The notes: a model not told the origin generated them from the sequence alone. Shown: positions 16,668 through 24,768, counted from the first letter of the stretch. The stretch is DNA of 41,685 bases from Chloroflexota bacterium (GCA_018004935.1 JAGNBF010000069.1:1-41685); one strand, 5' to 3'. Program-made: numbers and translations.

Positions 16668-16810
16668 ATCGGTTGAGAGGAAGAAAATAGTTAATCGGTG
16701 AATTTGTGAAGGGTTGAATGATTAATGGGGGGAGTGTCTACCGCTTCATTAACAGTGCAACAATTCAACAGTTCAACAATTAATTATTCAACTCATTTGA
16801 AACACACCCG
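16668..16810. repeat. Word-iterated hairpin (TTGAAT/ATTCAAC) shared with 24696-24768
   Basis: GGTTGAGAGGAAGAAAATAG, then TTAATCGGTGAATTTGTGAA and GGTTGAATGATTAAT form a left side; CAATTCAACAGTTCAACAAT and TAATTATTCAACTC form the right side. The left side recurs almost unchanged at 24710-24768. No gene lies in 16647-16846. Confidence 0.6.
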
Positions 16811-16846
16811 TTGGTATATTGGTTATTAACGCTAAGGAATCTTACC

Positions 16847-17914
16847 ATGACCCCACCCCTGAAATGGACCGGGTTCTTCGCTACCCTGGTCATCATCATC
16901 ATCCTACCCCTGTATACCTGGCGCGAACCGGGCCAGCAGACCACCCTGCTCCGCGACCTGCAAACGGACGCTGTGGTTAAGGCTACCGATTTGTACGCTG
17001 AAAATTGTGTGGTTTGTCATGGGGCCGCCGGTGAAGGCATCGGCACGACCCCGCCGCTGAATACGGACGCCATTCGGGAAATGGCCGAGAATGATTTGTT
17101 TAAGACGATAGCCCGCGGCCGCGCCAACACCCTCATGGCCGCCTGGGCCAGCGACGAAGGGGGTATCTTCACCAACGCCCAAATCGCCGATCTCATCACC
17201 TTCATCCAGGCCGTCAACTGGGAGTACGTGACCGCCCGCGTGGACGAATTGGGGCTGACCCCGCCCCAGGTCATCGAAATGGAGATCACCGAAGAGATGC
17301 TGACCGCCCTGGAAACCATGCCCGACAGCCCCATCCTCAGTGATGGCCTGACCGTCTACGCCGAAAATTGCGCCGCCTGCCACGGAGCCAACGCCGCCGG
17401 AACCGTCATCGCCCCGGCTCTGGATTCGGCGGATCTGCGGGCCAGACCCCAAGAAGAGGTGATCGCCCTGGTCAACGAAGGGGTTCCCGGTACGCTCATG
17501 GCCGCCTGGCAAAACATCCTCGCCCCAGAGCAAATCACATCAGTGGTAGAACTGCTGTATCAATGGCCCAATTTGATGCAAGCCGGGGTGGAATTTCCAG
17601 AGGTAGAGGTTGTGTTCGCCGCCACGCCGGAGATGATCAGCGCAGGCAGTCGGTTGTTCAACATTGCCTGCAAAACCTGTCACGGCGTGGACGCCTACGG
17701 CACGGTCATGGCCCCCGCGCTGAACAACGTCCTCTTCCTTTCCCAAACACCGGATGCCGCTATTTACCAGATTATTGCGGGGGGTGTGCCCGGTACGATG
17801 ATGCCCGCCTGGGGTAGCCGCCTGAGTGATCAGGAGTTGCAATCGCTGGTGGCCTATTTGCGAAATATGGAGCCAGACGCACCGGTGGTGATGCCGCCGA
17901 TTTTGGCCCCGTAA
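16847..17914 (+). CDS. Triheme cytochrome c
   Basis: A 355-residue membrane-anchored c-type cytochrome with three heme-binding sites: CVVCH (54-58), CAACH (175-179) and CKTCH (275-279). An uncleaved N-terminal helix (about 8-24) would leave the rest on the outer face. The three cytochrome domains look internally duplicated: each has a candidate axial methionine in a TLMAAW or TMMPAWG motif. Its position after cytochrome b and Rieske suggests it replaces cytochrome c1/f as electron acceptor. ATG 16847 is chosen for the AAGGAA eleven bases upstream; an upstream TTG would add 12 residues encoded in repeat sequence. Confidence 0.93.
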   Translation: MTPPLKWTGFFATLVIIIILPLYTWREPGQQTTLLRDLQTDAVVKATDLYAENCVVCHGAAGEGIGTTPPLNTDAIREMAENDLFKTIARGRANTLMAAWASDEGGIFTNAQIADLITFIQAVNWEYVTARVDELGLTPPQVIEMEITEEMLTALETMPDSPILSDGLTVYAENCAACHGANAAGTVIAPALDSADLRARPQEEVIALVNEGVPGTLMAAWQNILAPEQITSVVELLYQWPNLMQAGVEFPEVEVVFAATPEMISAGSRLFNIACKTCHGVDAYGTVMAPALNNVLFLSQTPDAAIYQIIAGGVPGTMMPAWGSRLSDQELQSLVAYLRNMEPDAPVVMPPILAP

Positions 17915-17971
17915 GTATGAATTTGGCGGCGTTTGGGTGAGGATGGGCATACGGAGAAGGGATCATATTCA

Positions 17972-18000
17972 CTGTTCGTCTGCGGCCGCGTCCCTATAAT
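17972..18000 (+). promoter_or_regulatory. Probable promoter of the monoheme cytochrome gene, with a GCGGCCGC spacer
   Basis: TATAAT at 17995-18000 is a consensus -10 box, 32 bases before the ATG. The -35 position (about 17972-17977, CTGTTC) is weak. The octamer GCGGCCGC (17982-17989) fills the spacer, one of few intergenic examples. Confidence 0.45.
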
Positions 18001-18031
18001 CGCTATAAATTAAACAACCATGGAGTGTGTT

Positions 18032-18844
18032 ATGAAACGAATGATGTTCTTGATGTTGAGTGTGGGCCTGATCCTTGTGGCCTGCACCACTGCTTCCCCT
18101 GAAGAAAATAGCACCGCCAGCACCCCAGCCTCTGGCTCTACCACAAGTATGGGGCCGGGTATGGGAATGCAAAGTGGTATGATGGCCCGGCATCAGGCCT
18201 CCATTCCCGAAGAATACCAGGGATTAACCAACCCGGTGGTGGCGGACGAAACCTCATTGGAGCGGGGTGCGGAGCTTTTTGCCACTTATTGCGCATCTTG
18301 TCATGGAGATGGAGGTATGGGTGATGGCCCTGCCAGCTCTGCGCTTGATCCGGCCCCCGCCCCTATTGCCCACACCAGCCAGATGATGGGTGATGATTAT
18401 TTATTCTGGCGGGTGAGTGAAGGGGGAGCGCTGGAACCATTCAACTCTGGGATGCCGACCTGGAAAAACACTCTGGATGAACAAGAGCGTTGGGATGTGC
18501 TTAACTATGTGCAGGCGCTAGGCAGTGGTACGGTGATGCCCCAACAAAATATGGGGGGCGCAAGGTACGACGCGGCCGCGGAAGCAGAACAGCGGGCTAC
18601 CATGTTAAATGAGGCCGTGGCCCAAGCGGTCATTACCCAGGCCGAAGCCAACCTCTTCACCCGCGTACATAACTTTCTGGATGCCGCAATGGCCCAGCAT
18701 CGCGGCATGATGAGCGGCTCCATGGCCGATATGCAGGCGACAATTCTGGAGCAACTGATCGCGGCTGGCACGATTACCCAGACCGAAGCAGATGCGTTTA
18801 ACGATATTCATGACCGACTGATCGAATCGGGGTTGATGCAGTAA
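18032..18844 (+). CDS. Monoheme cytochrome c lipoprotein with C-terminal helical repeats
   Basis: A 270-residue predicted lipoprotein: signal peptide ending in the lipobox LVAC (Cys18), a Ser/Thr/Gly/Met-rich linker, then a cytochrome c domain with CASCHGDGG (Cys87, Cys90, His91) and a candidate axial methionine in SGMPTWKN. After residue about 185 come two related helical segments (LNEAVAQAVITQAEANLF and LEQLIAAGTITQTEADAF), similar in pattern to the helices of DUF2680-type proteins. It probably shuttles electrons at the membrane surface for the upstream complex. ATG 18032 has GGAG six bases upstream; ATG 18020 is less likely. Met-rich stretches (GPGMGMQSGMM) could bind copper, but that is a guess. 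Confidence 0.88.
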   Translation: MKRMMFLMLSVGLILVACTTASPEENSTASTPASGSTTSMGPGMGMQSGMMARHQASIPEEYQGLTNPVVADETSLERGAELFATYCASCHGDGGMGDGPASSALDPAPAPIAHTSQMMGDDYLFWRVSEGGALEPFNSGMPTWKNTLDEQERWDVLNYVQALGSGTVMPQQNMGGARYDAAAEAEQRATMLNEAVAQAVITQAEANLFTRVHNFLDAAMAQHRGMMSGSMADMQATILEQLIAAGTITQTEADAFNDIHDRLIESGLMQ

Positions 18845-18885
18845 ACAAATGCAGTCACCGCTCAGGGAAGAGTGGCAACCAGGAT

Positions 18886-18922
18886 GGTGACGTTGGTTGA
18901 GCCTGTCGAAACCAACGTCACC
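18886..18922. repeat. 13-bp-stem hairpin with GAGCCTGTCGA loop
   Basis: GGTGACGTTGGTT and its exact complement flank GAGCCTGTCGA, a loop sequence common in dispersed bacterial palindromes. It lies 42 bp after the cytochrome gene and may serve as a terminator, though no T-run follows. Confidence 0.55.
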
Positions 18923-18978
18923 ACCCTAACCCCGTTCCCCCACTGGTCTCGGCGGAGAAATCTGCCCTGTCATCCCCC

Positions 18979-19104
18979 ATGTTGAGGCGCTACAACCTGC
19001 CCCAACACGATGACGAATTCATCGCCAGCACCACAGAACTGGCGCAGGTCGCCCGCATCCCGGCTGGCGATTCTTTACTCCCCAAAACGAACCCATCCCC
19101 CTGA
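18979..19104 (+). other. Possible gene fragment, 41 codons
   Basis: The frame reads like the middle of a real protein (LPQHDDEFIASTTELAQVAR then IPAGDSLLPK) rather than like repeat sequence. There is no ribosome-binding site and the sequence after it (to 19233) is non-coding. It may be a remnant of a deleted gene; I do not recognise the parent. Confidence 0.2.
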
Positions 19105-19233
19105 TAACGATTTCTCCTGGGAAGAGGAAAAAATCAATTGGGCCGTATCTTTTTGCCGGGTTATGCGTCTCAATAAATAGATCATAGATCCAGAGGCTGA
19201 AGGTGTCCTCGCCCCTGCCCAGGGTTAGCAACG

Positions 19234-19788
19234 ATGACTGACACAGACGCTATCCTTCTCCAACGTGCCCGGACGTTTGATCGCCGGGCATTAGCTGATA
19301 TCTACGAAACCTACCATCCCCTCATCTATAGCTATGTCTTTCGACGAGTTGGAGATGTTGAACACGCCCGCGACCTGACTGCGGAAGTGTTCAAACATCT
19401 TCTACAAACCCTGCGTCAAGGGGGTGGCCCTGATCAGAGTCTTAGAGCCTGGCTGTATCGTACGGCTCATAATCAGGTGATAGACCATTACCGCCGTCAA
19501 CAGTTTCGCCAACATCAAACATTGGCAGAGGAGTGGCAGGATGCGGCCGCGGAACCTGGGCATATTGTTGAACAAGAAATGACGGCGCAGAAAGTGCGGC
19601 AGGCTCTCCATACATTGACCCCGATACAACAAGAAGTGATTGCGCTTAAATTTTTGGAAGGGTGGTCTAACGAAGAAGTGGCGACGCTGATTGAGCGCCC
19701 CATAGGAGCGGTTAAATCGCTCCAACACCGTGCCCTGGCGACTCTCCAGCGTTACCTGTCACCTCTTAAAGAAAAGGTAAGGCTATGA
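19234..19788 (+). CDS. ECF-type RNA polymerase sigma factor
   Basis: A 184-residue extracytoplasmic-function sigma factor. Region 2 (residues about 20-90) includes YETYHPLIYSYVFRRVGDVE and the -10 recognising LRAWLYRTAHNQVIDHYRRQ; region 4 (about 125-175) has LTPIQQEVIALKFLEGWSNE followed by the helix-turn-helix VATLIERPIGAVKSLQHRAL. The stop overlaps the start of the next gene by four bases (ATGA), so the downstream DUF5667-type membrane protein is its obvious partner and may act as an anti-sigma or regulator. No Shine-Dalgarno stronger than AGGGTT is seen. Target promoters unknown. Confidence 0.93.
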   Translation: MTDTDAILLQRARTFDRRALADIYETYHPLIYSYVFRRVGDVEHARDLTAEVFKHLLQTLRQGGGPDQSLRAWLYRTAHNQVIDHYRRQQFRQHQTLAEEWQDAAAEPGHIVEQEMTAQKVRQALHTLTPIQQEVIALKFLEGWSNEEVATLIERPIGAVKSLQHRALATLQRYLSPLKEKVRL

Positions 19789-21251
19789 CAACCGACAATC
19801 TCACCCATATTTTGGATATAGCCGTAACGCGGTGGCAAAAGCATGAACCATGGGATGATTTGATCGAAATGGACGATACCAAACAGGCAGAGGCCTTACC
19901 GTCGTTATTGGGTGTTGTCGCTACATTGGATCTGCTTCAACCTGTAGAAATGCCAACTGAAGAAGCTATGGTTAATGATCGTAATGCGTTTTTGAGCGAA
20001 ATTGCCCATTGGCAACTCCAGGCCGTATCGCCAACGGGGCTGAAACGTCTTAAAGAGTGGTTAACAAATCATCGCCTGCGGTTGAGCCATCGCTCACCCT
20101 GGTTACGAAAGGAGAAACCCCTCATGAACAGCATTCTGGCCAAATTTGTTATGATTTTTGCGTTGACCTTTGTTGCTATCGGCGGAACCGCGGCCGCGGC
20201 CGCGGAGAGTCTCCCCGATTCCACCCTCTACCCAGTCAAGTTGGTCATGGAAGATACCCAACTGGCTCTGACCCAAGACCCGGCCCATTCCGTTGACCTC
20301 TACCTCACCTTTGCCCAAGAACGGATTGAGGAAATGGCCCAAATGGCCCGCGCCGGTGTCGATCCCGGTGAAGCAACTGTCCTGCGACTGGAAAATCACC
20401 TGCAAAATGCAATGGTTCAGTCAGCCCAACTCTCTGATAACACGGCTTTACTAACTTTGCTGGAGCAGATGCAACAAACCGTGCAAACCCAATCGCAACT
20501 GCTGGCCCAGAGTCAACTAAATGTCTCTGCCCAGACCCAGACCCGCTTGATTCAGGCACAAACCATTTGTAATCAGGTGCTGGCCGAGGTCGAAACCGGG
20601 TTACAAGACCCCGCACTTTTCCGTGAGCGGCACACCGGGAATCGCCCCGAAGGGACACCTCCCTGGCCCGAAATGACCCCCAGACCCAATAGCACCGCGA
20701 CGCCAGACGGAACGCCTAACTGTGCTGATTGCACACCCACTGGCGATGCTCATCAGTATGGCCCGCAACCTACTCAACCTGGCCCTGGCGGACCAGGCGG
20801 TAATCCCAATGCTACTCCCCAGCCCACCGGCACGGCCTACCAAAATGGCCCACAACCCACCCAAGCTGGTCCTGGCGGACCAGGCGGTAATCCCAATGCC
20901 ACTCCCCAGCCCACCGGCACGGCCTACCAAAATGGCCCACAACCCACCCAAGCTGGCCCTGGCGGACCAGGCGGTAATCCCAATGCTACTCCCCAGCCCA
21001 CCGGCACGGCCTACCAAAATGGCCCACAACCCACCCAAGCTGGCCCTGGTGGACCAGGGGGTAATCCCAATGCTACTCCCCAACCTACCGGCACGGCCCA
21101 CCAAAATGGCCCGCAACCCACCCAAGCTGGCCCCGGTCAGCCCGGGGGTAATCCCAATGCCACCCCCCAGGCAACTTGTACGGCCATTCCTCAAGGAACA
21201 CAAACCACACCTTCAGGTACAAATGGCACGGGTGGAAACTTCGGGCATTAA
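19785..21251 (+). CDS. DUF5667-type membrane protein with tandem Gly/Pro-rich repeats, sigma factor partner
   Basis: A 488-residue protein translationally coupled to the ECF sigma gene. Residues 1-110 are cytoplasmic and mostly helical; one membrane segment lies at about 118-140 (AKFVMIFALTFVAIGG). The external part begins ESLPDSTLYPVKLVMEDTQL with LYLTFAQERIEEM, the pattern of DUF5667, followed by a Gln-rich coiled-coil-like helix. From residue about 325 come five near-identical 29-residue units (QPTQAGPGGPGGNPNATPQ and PTGTAYQNGP), a collagen-like, flexible stalk that may span the envelope. By analogy with other ECF/DUF5667 pairs the cytoplasmic part could hold the sigma factor, but no zinc-binding anti-sigma motif is present. 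Confidence 0.8.
   Translation: MTTDNLTHILDIAVTRWQKHEPWDDLIEMDDTKQAEALPSLLGVVATLDLLQPVEMPTEEAMVNDRNAFLSEIAHWQLQAVSPTGLKRLKEWLTNHRLRLSHRSPWLRKEKPLMNSILAKFVMIFALTFVAIGGTAAAAAESLPDSTLYPVKLVMEDTQLALTQDPAHSVDLYLTFAQERIEEMAQMARAGVDPGEATVLRLENHLQNAMVQSAQLSDNTALLTLLEQMQQTVQTQSQLLAQSQLNVSAQTQTRLIQAQTICNQVLAEVETGLQDPALFRERHTGNRPEGTPPWPEMTPRPNSTATPDGTPNCADCTPTGDAHQYGPQPTQPGPGGPGGNPNATPQPTGTAYQNGPQPTQAGPGGPGGNPNATPQPTGTAYQNGPQPTQAGPGGPGGNPNATPQPTGTAYQNGPQPTQAGPGGPGGNPNATPQPTGTAHQNGPQPTQAGPGQPGGNPNATPQATCTAIPQGTQTTPSGTNGTGGNFGH
20758..21192 (+). repeat. Five tandem 87-bp coding repeats
   Basis: Each unit encodes 29 residues of the Gly/Pro-rich stalk of the DUF5667-type protein. The units are almost identical at DNA level, including synonymous positions, with the first and last diverged, which points to recent unequal exchange or slippage. 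Copy number probably varies among strains. Confidence 0.85.
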
Positions 21252-21282
21252 CCGCTCAGTAAGCGTTCAGTCCCTCTGGTGG

Positions 21283-21345
21283 GAAAGCCTTCTGAAGGTT
21301 TTGGGAAAGGTGTTGACCAGCGGAACAAACCTTCGGAAGGCTGAA
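21283..21345. repeat. R4 repeat, copy 2
   Basis: GCCTTCTGAAGGTTT and AAACCTTCGGAAGGC arms around a core of about 35 bases, right after the DUF5667-type gene. It may end that transcript. Confidence 0.6.
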
Positions 21346-21392
21346 CGCTTATAACCGTTCACGCTAAGAATTAGCTTACAAAAAATAACTTT

Positions 21393-21486
21393 TGGTTCTT
21401 TGGGAATTCAGGGGGTTGACACCAGATGGAGGGGCTGGCCTTGTACCTGCCCCGTGTGGGGCAACCACACCGGTTGCCCGTACGGT
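21393..21486 (+). repeat. R2 repeat, copy 2
   Basis: TTGGTTCTTTGGGAATTCAG then GGGTTGACACCAGATGG and GGGGCAACCACACCGGTTGC, matching 2911-3020 in order and spacing. Confidence 0.7.
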
Positions 21487-21518
21487 TTATCCGACCCCTA
21501 ACCCCACCCCAGTTTCTC

Positions 21519-21556
21519 GGTGCGGTTTGGCGGGCAGACGCCCGCCAAACCGCACC
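21519..21556. repeat. 16-bp perfect-stem hairpin, family R5, copy 1
   Basis: GGTGCGGTTTGGCGGG, a six-base loop (CAGACG) and its exact complement. The same stem with the loop TATCCG lies at 30107-30146. No gene is evident in 21557-21745. Confidence 0.75.
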
Positions 21557-21745
21557 GTTGGTTTACCCCCTTCCCTACCCTCACATCCTATGGAGTCCGA
21601 TACCAGACGCATCAGGACTAATGCCACCAATTTTGTCCCCGTAAGCAGTACCCTCATGTCATTGTTGTGATTCCCACCTTCTGTTATGTTAGGCAATAAT
21701 CAAGTATGAGTCCTTTGAAAAAGGAACCGCAATATTTCTATACAA

Positions 21746-23071
21746 GTGCGGTACGGCTCAGCCTTCGAGAATGTGTATAGTTACCCGCAATATTTCTCAG
21801 AGATTGCGACCTTTTTGGGAATGGTCGTAATTTCATCATCCTTCATGACAAACATCATCACATCCCCTCTTGAAACAAGAATCGCTGGTTCGTTCTTTAC
21901 TCGTTTTTGGCTGGAATTATTCGGCAATTCAGCCCATTTTCCTATCGCCAACATTTTACTTGAACTACTCATAGAAAATCCGCAGGCCTACCTGCGGATG
22001 CCAGATCTGTATGTCATCATCACCGCCAGTCTCACACAATCGTATTTTCTGGCCCGTTGGCAGACAACCCCTCACCCAAGACGCTTTTGGGGTAATTTGA
22101 TTGGGCCAGCCTTGTACACATTGGTGGAAAGTTTATTTGAAGGTCCGAGCTTTTTTTCGGCTACCCATCACCAGGCTTATTGGGGTTTTGCTCTGGCTAT
22201 CGGTATTTGGCAATCGCTACGGCTTCAATTGCCGACTAAATTTCGTGTTTTTAGTATCGTGGTTGAAAATGTCACACGCTCTTCCATCCTTTTCTTTATG
22301 TATGCCGTGATGGAAACAAGTGCTAATTCGGCCCAAACGACCTCAGTCACGGCCTTTTTTACTGACATCAGCCATCAGTTCATAGGATTGGCCGTGCTGT
22401 TTTTGGGCCTTAGCCTGGGTCTGGCTAACCTGACAGCAGACCGCTATCTGGTTTTATTGCAGGAAACGTCGGCTCAACTCAGAACTTATTCTGAATGGCT
22501 GTTGGGCCGCGATTTGCTCGGACAAACTTTTGTCAACCCCCTGGTTTTGGGTCTTGCCCGGCGTGAACGAGTGGTTATGTTTATGGATGTGCGCGGTTTT
22601 ACGCGTTGGAGCGAGGCCCAATCTCCTGAGGCGGTTGTCAGTTTGTTGAACCAATATTATCAGGTTGCCGAGACGGTTCTATTTCGTCATGGAACCATTA
22701 AGTTTAAGCTGACGGCAGATGAGGTGATGGCGGTTTTTGCTACGGTGGAAGCGGCAGTCGCGGCCGCGCTTGAATTGCGCCTACAGGTCAAACAATTATT
22801 GTTACCCCATCACCTTGGTGCCGGTATTGGTTTGCACAGCGGCCCACTGGTGGAAGGGTTAGTGGGGAGTTCAAACGTCAAGTTTTATGATGTTTTGGGC
22901 GATACAGTGAACACGGCCAAACGCATCGAAAGTGTAGCGGGTCAGGGCGAACTGCTAATTTCCGCCGAAATCCATAACCATCTGGATCAGACATTCCGTA
23001 TCGGCATCCAACGGGAAATTCAGGCGAAAGGAAAGGAAAACTCTCTCGTTGTCTATCCGCTGGAAGCGTAA
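21746..23071 (+). CDS. Membrane class III adenylate/guanylate cyclase
   Basis: A 441-residue protein with a hydrophobic N-terminal half of about five to six membrane segments (to about residue 230) and a C-terminal class III cyclase catalytic domain. The first metal ligand is Asp281 in MFMDVRGFTRWSE, the second Asp325 in KLTADEVMAVF, and the transition-state residues are Asn389 and Arg393 in VLGDTVNTAKRIES. All essential positions are present, so it should be active, making cAMP or less likely cGMP. The start is uncertain: GTG 21746 has no close ribosome site, while an ATG at 21706, preceded by nothing better, opens a different frame that stops at 21780; ATG 21821 is another candidate. Confidence 0.88.
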   Translation: MRYGSAFENVYSYPQYFSEIATFLGMVVISSSFMTNIITSPLETRIAGSFFTRFWLELFGNSAHFPIANILLELLIENPQAYLRMPDLYVIITASLTQSYFLARWQTTPHPRRFWGNLIGPALYTLVESLFEGPSFFSATHHQAYWGFALAIGIWQSLRLQLPTKFRVFSIVVENVTRSSILFFMYAVMETSANSAQTTSVTAFFTDISHQFIGLAVLFLGLSLGLANLTADRYLVLLQETSAQLRTYSEWLLGRDLLGQTFVNPLVLGLARRERVVMFMDVRGFTRWSEAQSPEAVVSLLNQYYQVAETVLFRHGTIKFKLTADEVMAVFATVEAAVAAALELRLQVKQLLLPHHLGAGIGLHSGPLVEGLVGSSNVKFYDVLGDTVNTAKRIESVAGQGELLISAEIHNHLDQTFRIGIQREIQAKGKENSLVVYPLEA

Positions 23072-23211
23072 AACATAATTGCCCCCGATGGATAATAGGG
23101 TGGTTGCCAGCGACAACCAGAAGGAACGCAGGCATATTTAGCGGTCCCACGCTGGACGGCTAAAGCCGTTACTACAAACCAGGCTCAAAATCATTTTCTG
23201 AACATCTATAG

Positions 23212-23275
23212 ATGGATGGGCTGGCCTTGTGCCTGCCTGGTGTAGGGCAACCACAAGGGTTGCCCGTACCTCCAA
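23212..23275 (+). repeat. R2 repeat, copy 3 (core only)
   Basis: GGGCTGGCCTTGTGCCTGCC followed by GGGCAACCACAAGGGTTGCC and CGTACC. It lies between the convergent cyclase and SHMT-like genes. Confidence 0.65.
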
Positions 23276-23315
23276 AATACCGCAGACCCGAAAAGCGCAA
23301 CCCAGCGTCTAACCA

Positions 23316-24659
23316 TTACCGTGGCAAACCATGATCGAAGTTGTAGTATAGCGTCTGATACGCCTGGCGAAACTCAATCACATCCTCAACCACCGTATCG
23401 GGTGACTCCTTGTGGAGCAGGACACGAGCCATAAATTCGGCGATGGTCGCCATCTCCGCTTCGCGCATGCCGTAGCGGGTGACTTCAATTGTGCCCAGGC
23501 GTAGCCCGCCGGGTGTATCCCAATCCTGGGGGGTGTCGCCGGGGATCAGGTTCTTGTTGGTCACGATGTTGGCCCGAGCCAGGAGATGGGCCGTATCCAG
23601 ACCCCCGCCAAAAGCGCGGGCATCGGCGATGACTTGGTGGGTGCGGGTGTACCCCTTGTGGCGGCCCAGCACGGTCAGCCCCTGTTGTTCCAGAGCCGCG
23701 CCCAGAGCCTGGGCGTTGCGGACAATTTGGGCCATGTAGGCCGTGCCAAACTCAATCATCTCCGCGGCCGCGACAGCCAGCGCCGCGACACGATTCACCT
23801 GATGGGTGGCGGCCAGTACCGGGAAGATGGCCTGGGTTAGCGGTTGGGTCAGGGCCGGATCATCCCAGGCGATGATACCACTCTGTGGGCCGCTGAAGGT
23901 TTTGCCCGCCGAACCGGTCAGTACCACGGCCCCTTCCCGTAATGGGTCCTGAAACTGCCCTCCGGCAATCAGGCCAATCTGATGCGCTCCATCAAAGAAG
24001 ATTTTGCCCCCCCATTCAGCTACGACCTCACTCATCTCCCGGAGAGGAAAGGGGAACAGAGTCATCGAAGCCCCCAGAGCCACCAGTTTGGGACGCACCA
24101 GGGGAGCAACCAGGCGGAAACGCTCCAGATCAACCACCAGTTCCACCGGATCCATGGGCACGTCCACGATCTTCAAACCCCTGACTCCGGCTGGCCCATC
24201 CACCCGATTACTGGAATGGCCGCCAAACGGCTGAGGGATACTCATGATCACATCCCCCGGTTCGGTGAGGGCGGTGTAGACGGCCATGTTGCCGATCATG
24301 CTGGCGACCAGGCGGTGATCGGCATAACGGGCGTGTAGTGCCTTTTTGAGGAGTTCCACACAGAGGGCTTCAATCTCATCAATGTATTTAGTTCCGGCAA
24401 ACCAGCGGTTGACCTTGCCAATGTGCCCTTCGGCGGCCCGTGTCCCCACTTCGGATGATAAGAGGGCGCGGACGGTGGGGCTGGTGGGAGCTTCGGGGGC
24501 CAGTAGATTGATACATTGTTCGCCGCGCCACTGTTCATTGCGGCGCACTGCGGCCAGGACTTGATCCTGCATTTCTTTGCCGGATGAGCAGGCAGACAAC
24601 ACGGCTCGTGCCTGGGCGAGTATTTCTGGGTCGTGGACTTCAAAGGAAGAATCGGGCAT
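23316..24659 (-). CDS. Serine hydroxymethyltransferase-like PLP enzyme
   Basis: A 447-residue fold-type I PLP enzyme related to glycine hydroxymethyltransferase. The cofactor lysine is Lys253 in TGSAGKTFSGPQSGI; Asp223 and His226 in FFDGAHQIGLIAGGQFQDPL match the DxAHxAGL motif. Canonical SHMT has TTTTHKTLRGPRGG around the lysine, so this loop is clearly diverged, and the protein has an extra N-terminal segment of about 40 residues. It may act on another beta-hydroxy amino acid (an aldolase or alpha-methylserine-type reaction) rather than being the housekeeping glyA. Its ribosome site (CAGGAG) is the end of an R1-type repeat. No operon partner: the neighbour downstream is convergent. Confidence 0.8.
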   Translation of the reverse strand: MPDSSFEVHDPEILAQARAVLSACSSGKEMQDQVLAAVRRNEQWRGEQCINLLAPEAPTSPTVRALLSSEVGTRAAEGHIGKVNRWFAGTKYIDEIEALCVELLKKALHARYADHRLVASMIGNMAVYTALTEPGDVIMSIPQPFGGHSSNRVDGPAGVRGLKIVDVPMDPVELVVDLERFRLVAPLVRPKLVALGASMTLFPFPLREMSEVVAEWGGKIFFDGAHQIGLIAGGQFQDPLREGAVVLTGSAGKTFSGPQSGIIAWDDPALTQPLTQAIFPVLAATHQVNRVAALAVAAAEMIEFGTAYMAQIVRNAQALGAALEQQGLTVLGRHKGYTRTHQVIADARAFGGGLDTAHLLARANIVTNKNLIPGDTPQDWDTPGGLRLGTIEVTRYGMREAEMATIAEFMARVLLHKESPDTVVEDVIEFRQAYQTLYYNFDHGLPR

Positions 24660-24665
24660 GGGTTA

Positions 24666-24768
24666 TCTCCTGAGAAAATGTAGGGCGATTTGGTAAAGGG
24701 TGTGTTTCATTTCGGTTGAGAGGAAGAAAATAATTAATCGGTGAATTTGTGAATTGTTGAATGATTAA
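24666..24768 (-). repeat. Partial R1 copy plus GGTTGAGAGGAAG element
   Basis: Read on the minus strand: AAATCGCCCTACATTTTCTC then AGGAG just ahead of the SHMT-like start. It is fused to GTGTGTTTCATTTCGGTTGA and a left hairpin side matching 16668-16730. 24769-24990 holds a fragment CATGAGGAACTCCTGGGATG and no supported gene. Confidence 0.65.

Noticed and set aside
16904-17533. 209-codon minus-strand frame inside the triheme cytochrome gene
   Set aside because: The plus strand encodes three CxxCH motifs in order; the minus frame is a shadow.
20758-21192. Regular 87-bp repeats as a CRISPR or non-coding array
   Set aside because: The period is a multiple of three, in frame with the DUF5667-type gene, and encodes a Gly/Pro-rich stalk.
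20601-21203. 200-codon minus-strand frame opposite the DUF5667-type gene
   Set aside because: It mirrors the Gly/Pro-rich repeats in antisense. The plus-strand frame has a membrane segment, DUF5667-like motifs and coupling to the sigma gene.
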